Positions 1 to 5,902 of a DNA stretch of 5,902 nt are shown one piece after another. The number at the start of each line of letters is the position of its first letter. Positions within the stretch are counted from its first letter, which is position 1. The stretch covers positions 1-5,902 of the forward strand of contig CAIUCF010000256.1 of NCBI GenBank assembly GCA_903897565.1, given 5' to 3'. The position numbers were made by a program, and so were the translations under genes. The DNA comes from an uncultured Rhodospirillales bacterium. Its GTDB lineage: Bacteria > Pseudomonadota > Alphaproteobacteria > ATCC43930 > CGMCC-115725. Below the pieces are notes generated by a model. The model did no database searches and was not told where the DNA came from. It saw only the letters and a list, made by a program, of their open reading frames with translations.

Positions 1-195
1 GGCACCGGCGGCGGCGGCGAATGCCGCACTTGAAGTCCACCAAGGCGGGAAGATCGCTGCGACAACGGTGGCTTCTCGGGGTGGTTGCAGCGCCAGCACT
101 ACGAGGAATAACCAGCTTCCAATCAGTAGAAGTGACGCATTCAGCGCTACAGGCCAATGTCGGTGTTTTGGTCGCGACATCGCGATGGCGTTCAT
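1..195 (-). CDS. Partial membrane-anchored hypothetical protein (N-terminal 65 residues; gene continues beyond the window)
   Basis: Reading leftward from the ATG at 195-193, the frame stays open for 65 codons to the first base of the window, so the C-terminus is missing. The start is MNAIAMSRPKHRHW, a short basic N-terminus. Residues about 15-36 then form one strongly hydrophobic segment (ALNASLLLIGSWLFLVVLAL), followed by QPPRE and a motif AAIFPPWW at about 46-53. This pattern suggests a single-pass inner-membrane protein with the rest of the chain in the periplasm. A purine-rich GAGAGA (206-211) lies 10 nt before the ATG and is a weak ribosome-binding site; the in-frame ATG at 180 has none, so I prefer 195. 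The G+C level and codon choice are less extreme than in the housekeeping genes to the right. From memory, short anchored proteins with a similar VxPPW region occur as conserved hypotheticals in alphaproteobacteria, but I cannot verify a family. No function is assigned. The gene is divergent from the dehydrogenase and may share its control region. Confidence 0.6.
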   Translation of the reverse strand, partial: MNAIAMSRPKHRHWPVALNASLLLIGSWLFLVVLALQPPREATVVAAIFPPWWTSSAAFAAAAGA

Positions 196-223
196 GATCG
201 AAAAATCTCTCTAATAGGTTGTA

Positions 224-241
224 TATTTCATCGTCGAAATA
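224..241. promoter_or_regulatory. Candidate operator A: dyad TATTTC-N6-GAAATA
   Basis: A perfect 6-bp inverted repeat, TATTTC/GAAATA, surrounds ATCGTC and lies 29 bp upstream of the divergent partial gene. On the minus strand it overlaps a TATACA that could serve as a -10 element for that gene. The right half and flank (TCGTC then GAAATACAT) recur at dyad B, which argues for a shared binding protein. No regulator is encoded in the window, so the binder is unknown. Confidence 0.4.
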
Positions 242-250
242 CATGAACCG

Positions 251-270
251 ACGTATATCAATGATATCGT
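251..270. promoter_or_regulatory. Candidate regulatory dyad ACG(T)ATATC-AAT-GATATCGT
   Basis: An 8-bp inverted repeat (ACGATATC type) surrounds a 3-nt centre AAT. The left arm carries one bulged T. It sits between dyads A and B and does not share their half-site. It could be a separate regulator site or simply AT-rich chance symmetry. Confidence 0.25.
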
Positions 271-323
271 TTTGGTCTCCGACACCGATACTGACCCGAT
301 CATTCTGCCTAGGGAGTCCATAA

Positions 324-347
324 TATTTGGTGAATCGTCACGAAATA
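324..347. promoter_or_regulatory. Candidate operator B: 24-bp dyad TATTTGGTGA-ATCG-TCACGAAATA
   Basis: Nine of ten base pairs match between the arms (only 329 and 342 clash) around a palindrome-like ATCG centre. This is the best dyad in the window. It overlaps the TAATAT at 321-326, a possible -10 box for the dehydrogenase, so a bound protein would be placed to block transcription. Its right half, TCGTC-AC-GAAATACAT, matches operator A apart from two inserted bases. The two dyad centres are about 103 bp apart, close to ten helical turns. Operator function is inferred from symmetry and position only. Confidence 0.45.
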
Positions 348-486
348 CATCGCGACATCTTGTCCTGTGCCCTTCCGGCATGATTGCCACCGTCGAGATC
401 ACCCTCTGGACAAGACGGGCAACGCCGTTGATGCTGGAGCATTGCGGACCTGCCGTGCTAGTCCCTGCCCTCATCACCACGAAATC

Positions 487-490
487 GGAG
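487..490 (+). promoter_or_regulatory. Shine-Dalgarno GGAG deciding the dehydrogenase start
   Basis: GGAG ends 9 nt before the ATG at 500. It supports this start over upstream in-frame candidates (TTG at 272, ATG at 380), and the protein from 500 begins MKAAVF, the usual start of medium-chain dehydrogenases. Confidence 0.75.
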
Positions 491-499
491 CAACCGATC

Positions 500-1537
500 A
501 TGAAAGCCGCCGTCTTCCACGAACTGGGCAAGCCGCTCGCCATCGAGACCGTCGCGACACCGCAGGCGGGTCCCGGCGAACTGGTGCTGAAGGTCCATTA
601 CTGTGGCATCTGCGGCTCCGACCTGCACGCCACGCATCCGGGGACCTTCGTCGTCCCCGACGGCACCATCCTCGGCCATGAATTCGCGGGCGAGATCGTC
701 GAGTCCGGCGCCCCGGGCTGGAAGGTGGGCGAGATGGTGACGTCGGTGCCGCTCTATGCCTGCAGCGACTGCCGTGCCCTCGGCTCGACCGAGTGCAAGG
801 AGAATCTCGGCATCCTCTGCCCGAAGAACACGATCGTCGGCCTGGATCCGAGCGCCCAGGGCGCCTATGCCGAATACATCAAGGTCAGCGCCCGCGAGGC
901 CCTGCGCCTGCCGTCGGCGGTGAAAACGCGCGAAGGCGCGACGGTGGAACCGCTCGCCGTCGGCCTCCATGCGGTGAACAAGGGCAACGTCACGCTCGGC
1001 GATCGGGTGCTGATCCTCGGGGGCGGCCCGATCGGCCTGGCCGTGACCGTCTTCGCGAAACTCGCCGGCGCCCGCGACGTCATCGTCAGCGAATACGCAC
1101 CCGGCCGCCGCGAGGTCGCCGGCACGATGGGCGCCACCGCCGTAATCGACCCTGCGAAGGAACCGGTGGCCGAAGCCTTCGCCCGCCTCGCCAAGGGACG
1201 ACCGGACGTCGTCTTCGACTGCGTCGGCGTACCGGGCACCCTGGCGCAGTGCATCGAACTGTCGCGCCCCTTCGGTCGCATCGTCATCGTCGGCGTCTGC
1301 ATGGTCGAGGACCGCTTTGTGCCGATGTCGGCGATCTTCAAGGAGCTCAACATCCAGTTCGTGCTCGGCTATGCCCGGCCGGACTGGGGCCTCGTCCTCG
1401 ACGTCCTAGAGTCCGGCCGGGTCGACCCGCGGCCGATGATCACCGACGAAGTGACGCTCGACCAACTCCCCGCCAGCTTCGAGGCGCTGCGCAAGCCGTC
1501 GGGGCAGATCAAGGTGATGGTAAGGCCGAACGGCTAA
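500..1537 (+). CDS. Zinc-dependent medium-chain alcohol/polyol dehydrogenase (MDR superfamily)
   Basis: A complete 345-residue cytoplasmic enzyme of normal family length, predicted to oxidise an alcohol or polyol, or reduce the carbonyl, with NAD(H). The N-terminal GroES-like catalytic domain covers about residues 1-150. Predicted catalytic zinc ligands are C38 (in CGICGSDLH), H60-E61 (GHEF) and E150 (EPLAVG), the arrangement of sorbitol, threonine and butanediol dehydrogenases. The Rossmann domain has GGGPIG at 174-179. An acidic residue, E198, lies after the second strand where NAD-preferring enzymes carry Asp or Glu, so NAD is inferred. Cysteines 88, 91, 99 and 107 could form the structural zinc lobe, but the gap between the second and third is wider than the classical C-x2-C-x2-C-x7-C. 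The later motifs GVCMVEDRF and KELNIQFVL resemble an uncharacterised MDR subgroup that I recall as Zn_ADH8; this is unverified. The start is set by GGAG at 487. The gene is monocistronic and convergent with the MFS gene, overlapping its stop. The substrate is unknown. Confidence 0.92.
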   Translation: MKAAVFHELGKPLAIETVATPQAGPGELVLKVHYCGICGSDLHATHPGTFVVPDGTILGHEFAGEIVESGAPGWKVGEMVTSVPLYACSDCRALGSTECKENLGILCPKNTIVGLDPSAQGAYAEYIKVSAREALRLPSAVKTREGATVEPLAVGLHAVNKGNVTLGDRVLILGGGPIGLAVTVFAKLAGARDVIVSEYAPGRREVAGTMGATAVIDPAKEPVAEAFARLAKGRPDVVFDCVGVPGTLAQCIELSRPFGRIVIVGVCMVEDRFVPMSAIFKELNIQFVLGYARPDWGLVLDVLESGRVDPRPMITDEVTLDQLPASFEALRKPSGQIKVMVRPNG

Positions 1538-2678
1538 ATCCTTATGACCCGCCCGCTGATCGCGACGCCGACCAGCAAGCCGGCGACGGTGAGCAGCGCC
1601 AGCGGCAGGGTGGTGGCACTGGCGACAAAGCCGATCAGCGCGGGGCCGGCGAGGATCCCGGCATAGCCGAGGGTCGTGATTGCCGGCACCGCGATGTGCT
1701 CAGGCATCACGTCCTGACGGCCGACCGCGGTGTAGAGCAGCGGGACGATGTTCGAACAACCGATTCCGAGCAGGCCATAGCCGAGGATCGCGGCCTCCCA
1801 GCTCGGGATCAGGGTCGCGATACCGAGCCCGGCGGCAGCACAGAGCCCGCCTGAGATGACGACGCGCCGGCCGCCGAGCCGGCGGACGATCCCGTCGCCG
1901 GCAAATCGTCCCAGGGTCATCGTCGCGGCGAAGGCGGCGTAGGCGAGCCCGGCGCTGGACGGATCGACATGGCGGATCGAGGTCAGGAACACGGCGCTCC
2001 AGTCGAGCACCGAGCCCTCCGCCAGGAAAACGATGAAGCAGAGAATGCCGATGAACAGCACGATCCCGCGCGGCAACGCCAGGGTCGATCCGGCTCCTTC
2101 GCCGGCATAGGGCAGAAGTTCCGGGCCGGCCTTGACCATGACCGCGACAATCCCGAGGACGACGCAGATTACCGCCGCAAGGGTCGACGCACCCAGGCTG
2201 AGCAGCGCGCTCACTCCCGCCGCCGCCGCGATGCCACCGATGCTGAACCAGCCGTGGAACCCCGACATCATCGGCCTGCCGCTGGCCCGCTCGACGATCA
2301 CCGCCTGGATATTGACGACGCAATCGACCGAGCCCAACCCGGCGCCGAACAGAAACAGCGCCACGACCAGCAGGCCGAGGCTCGATGTCGTCGCCAGTAC
2401 CGGCAGCGCCACGCAGATCAGTCCCGCCGTCGCGACGACCACGGCCCGGCAGCCGAAGCGGCGTGCGAGCGCCCCTGCGATCGGCATCGCCAGGATCGAC
2501 CCCGTTCCAAGGCAGAGCAGAAGCAATCCGAGCATGCCTTCGGTCAAGCCACACCGCGCCTTGACGAACGGCACGAGCGGCGCCCAGGCGGCCATGCCGA
2601 ACCCGGCGACGAAGAACCCGAGCCGGGTCGACCACTGCGCTGCGGCGCCAGCGCTGCGAGAGGGCGGTTCCAGCGTGG

Positions 2679-4904
<2,226 letters not shown>

Positions 4905-4905
4905 G

Positions 4906-5670
4906 TCAGTCCTGTAGCGATGATCCCGGTGAAGAGGCCATGAGTCGGGTCATGCGGTCAATGTAGCGCGTGCGCGATCCGGGCAATGCGGTCTCGGCGT
5001 CAGGATGAATATGCCGGCTCAGAAAATGCCCGGTCAGCCTGAGCCCGTCGATGAGGTCGAGCCCCTGGCTCCAGCCGCTTGCCCGTCCGGTGCCGCCGAG
5101 CAGCCGCGGCAGCACGAGCAGCCGGTCGCGGTAGCCCTCCCCGGCGGCTGTCGACACGGCGCGACCGGTCCGCGGCGAGACATAGGCCAGATCACCGGTC
5201 ATGCCGGTGACGGCGCAGGCGGAGAGATCGAGGCCGTAACCGAGGCTGGTCAGGAGATCGAGTTCCCAGCGCAGATGCAGACTCGCCCAAGAGTCATCCC
5301 GCCCCAGCGCCTCGAGCAGGGCCAGCAATCCATCAAAGACGCCAGAATACGCTTGGCGCTCTGGAAGCGCGGCATCGGCGAGGTCGGTCGCGGCTTCGAG
5401 ACAGCCGAGTCGCAGCGGATCCTCGAGCACCAGTGCGGCATAGGCGGTGCCGGCATCGAGCCGCCACAGGCCGAGATGGTCCTGTAGCCGCGCCGACCAT
5501 GTCGCGTCGACCAGGGTCCCCGGTTCCATCGCCCCGCGGCCACGGCTGCGCGCCGCGCCTCGGGCGAGCCCCTTGTTGCGGCCGCGCTCGCGGGTCAGGA
5601 TCGAGATCACGAGACTGGTCTCGCCGTGCCGCCGCGCGCCGAGGATGATGCCGGGCTCAGTCCATTCCAT
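4906..5670 (-). CDS. recO: DNA repair protein RecO
   Basis: A 254-residue cytoplasmic protein of normal RecO length. RecO binds ssDNA and SSB and, with RecR and RecF, loads RecA at gaps; it also anneals complementary strands. The N-terminal OB-fold covers about residues 1-80 and begins MEWTEPGIILGARRHGETS, the characteristic RecO opening, followed by a basic stretch (RGRNKGLARGAARSRGRG, about 29-46) expected to contact DNA. The rest is helical. The alphaproteobacterial signature CAVTGMTGDLAYVSPRTGRAVS lies at about 152-173. Only C152 of the cysteines that build a zinc site in some RecO proteins remains there. The start at 5670 matches the family start, although the nearest purine run upstream is a weak GGA 9 nt away. 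recO is the first gene of the recO-parC unit. In many alphaproteobacteria era lies directly upstream; here at least 230 bp upstream are non-coding. Confidence 0.95.
   Translation of the reverse strand: MEWTEPGIILGARRHGETSLVISILTRERGRNKGLARGAARSRGRGAMEPGTLVDATWSARLQDHLGLWRLDAGTAYAALVLEDPLRLGCLEAATDLADAALPERQAYSGVFDGLLALLEALGRDDSWASLHLRWELDLLTSLGYGLDLSACAVTGMTGDLAYVSPRTGRAVSTAAGEGYRDRLLVLPRLLGGTGRASGWSQGLDLIDGLRLTGHFLSRHIHPDAETALPGSRTRYIDRMTRLMASSPGSSLQD
4910..4913 (-). promoter_or_regulatory. Ribosome-binding site AGGA for parC inside the recO end
   Basis: On the minus strand AGGA lies within the last codons of recO, 5 nt before the parC ATG. The junction reads TGA-C-ATG, so ribosomes finishing recO can restart on parC. 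This supports the start at 4904. Confidence 0.7.
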
Positions 5671-5715
5671 GGCGGCCCGTCCGGTCCGGCGAATAGGGAT
5701 TGTCGAGCGTGGGAG

Positions 5716-5760
5716 CGTTCCCTCCCCCTCGATGGGGGCGGGTTAGGGTGGGGGTGATGT
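5716..5760 (+). repeat. G/C-rich intergenic repeat, copy 1 (hairpin plus G tracts)
   Basis: The stretch contains CCCTCCCCC (5720-5728), loop TCGAT, then GGGGGCGGG (5734-5742), a hairpin with a single T/C clash, followed by TTAGGGTGGGGGTGATG. Elements of this form, CCTCCCCC-loop-GGGGGAGGG-TTAGGGTGGGGGTG, are familiar from memory as abundant intergenic repeats in several alphaproteobacterial genomes. It lies about 50 bp upstream of recO, in its probable promoter or leader. Confidence 0.6.
5734..5754 (+). other. Predicted G-quadruplex motif upstream of recO
   Basis: Four G tracts are separated by loops of 1, 3 and 1 bases: GGGGG-C-GGG-TTA-GGG-T-GGGGG. Short loops and long tracts favour a stable quadruplex on the plus strand, which is the template strand for recO transcription. 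Its use in the cell is inference. Confidence 0.5.
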
Positions 5761-5857
5761 TTCAGCACAGAGATTCGTTGGTCGTGTTTAGTTTCGGCGG
5801 GACTCCGAGTCGTGGCGAGTCCTCGCTAGAATGCAACCTACATGTCGCTTGTCGCGG

Positions 5858-5902
5858 CATCGCCCCCCCCCCAACCCACCCCCCACCCGGGGGGGGGGAC
5901 CC
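5858..5902 (-). repeat. G/C-rich intergenic repeat, copy 2, inverted and degraded, at the window end
   Basis: Aligned without gaps to the reverse complement of 5716-5760, 34 of 45 bases agree, including the AACCC block and the two arms. Most differences replace an A, T or G with the neighbouring C or G, producing a run of ten C (5864-5873) and ten G (5889-5898). That is typical of poor base calling or a broken assembly in a G/C hairpin, although a truly degenerate copy is possible. The 97-bp spacer between the copies has no gene that I can see. Confidence 0.5.

Larger units (their letters stand above)
196..499. other. Divergent intergenic region, 304 bp
   Basis: This stretch separates the leftward partial membrane gene from the rightward dehydrogenase. 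The part at about 200-350 is clearly AT-richer than the rest of the window and contains three dyads, listed separately, plus a TAATAT (321-326) that could be a -10 box although I see no convincing -35 partner. The part at about 351-490 returns to the genomic G+C level. An open frame in phase with the dehydrogenase begins at a TTG at 272, but its translation has no recognisable domain and it precedes the conserved MDR start, so I treat the whole stretch as non-coding. It probably holds both promoters and a dehydrogenase leader of 100 nt or more. Confidence 0.6.

Noticed and set aside
171..186. Two adjacent 8-bp palindromes GTCGCGAC and ATCGCGAT
   Set aside because: They fall within the first codons of the partial gene and are common CG-rich words in a high-GC genome. 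TCGCGACAT recurs at 350-358 but without other shared context.
272..499. N-terminal extension of the dehydrogenase from a TTG at 272 or an ATG at 380
   Set aside because: The added residues have no domain character, whereas the ATG at 500 has a GGAG at good spacing and gives the standard MKAAVF start of the family.
1538..1700. Terminator between the dehydrogenase and the transporter
   Set aside because: No hairpin followed by a T run was seen, and the stops overlap so there is no intergenic space.
793..1854. Plus-strand frame of 353 codons across the dehydrogenase and the transporter end
   Set aside because: Its arginine- and proline-rich composition is a frame-shadow pattern, and it overlaps two recognised genes.
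5815..5827. Small hairpin GCGAG-TTC-CTCGC in the spacer between the repeats
   Set aside because: Five base pairs and no U-tract; too short to call a terminator or RNA.

Overview
The window looks like chromosomal DNA from a high-GC alphaproteobacterium. The recO–parC pair, the ParC C-terminal tail and the G+C-rich codon use fit Rhodospirillales- or Rhizobiales-like genomes, but I cannot name the genus from the sequence alone. The genes present are mostly housekeeping or ordinary metabolism, and I see no clear new multi-gene system. The points worth a second look are the palindromic sites at 224-347, a membrane-anchored gene cut off by the left edge, and an inverted pair of G/C-rich intergenic repeats at the right edge.

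Layout from left to right. Positions 1-195 (minus strand) hold the first 65 codons of a gene that runs off the window. It encodes a small protein with one N-terminal membrane helix and no recognised function. Positions 196-499 are a relatively AT-rich divergent intergenic region with several dyads. Two of them share the half-site GAAATACAT and lie about 103 bp apart, so they may be operators. Positions 500-1537 (plus) encode a zinc-dependent medium-chain alcohol/polyol dehydrogenase. It is convergent with the next gene, and the two stop codons overlap. Positions 1534-2751 (minus) encode a YbjJ-like MFS transporter. Positions 2679-4904 (minus) encode topoisomerase IV subunit A (parC). Positions 4906-5670 (minus) encode the recombination mediator RecO. 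The last 230 bp hold no gene that I can support. They contain a hairpin- and G-quadruplex-forming repeat and, at the very end, a second inverted and degraded-looking copy of it.

recO, parC and the transporter lie head-to-tail on the minus strand. recO and parC are separated by one base, and the transporter reading frame begins inside the end of parC, so a single transcript recO→parC→transporter is likely. RecO (RecFOR gap repair) and ParC (chromosome decatenation) both serve chromosome maintenance. The transporter is probably a passenger rather than a functional partner. The dehydrogenase is a separate transcription unit, probably controlled from the 196-499 region that it shares with the divergent partial gene.
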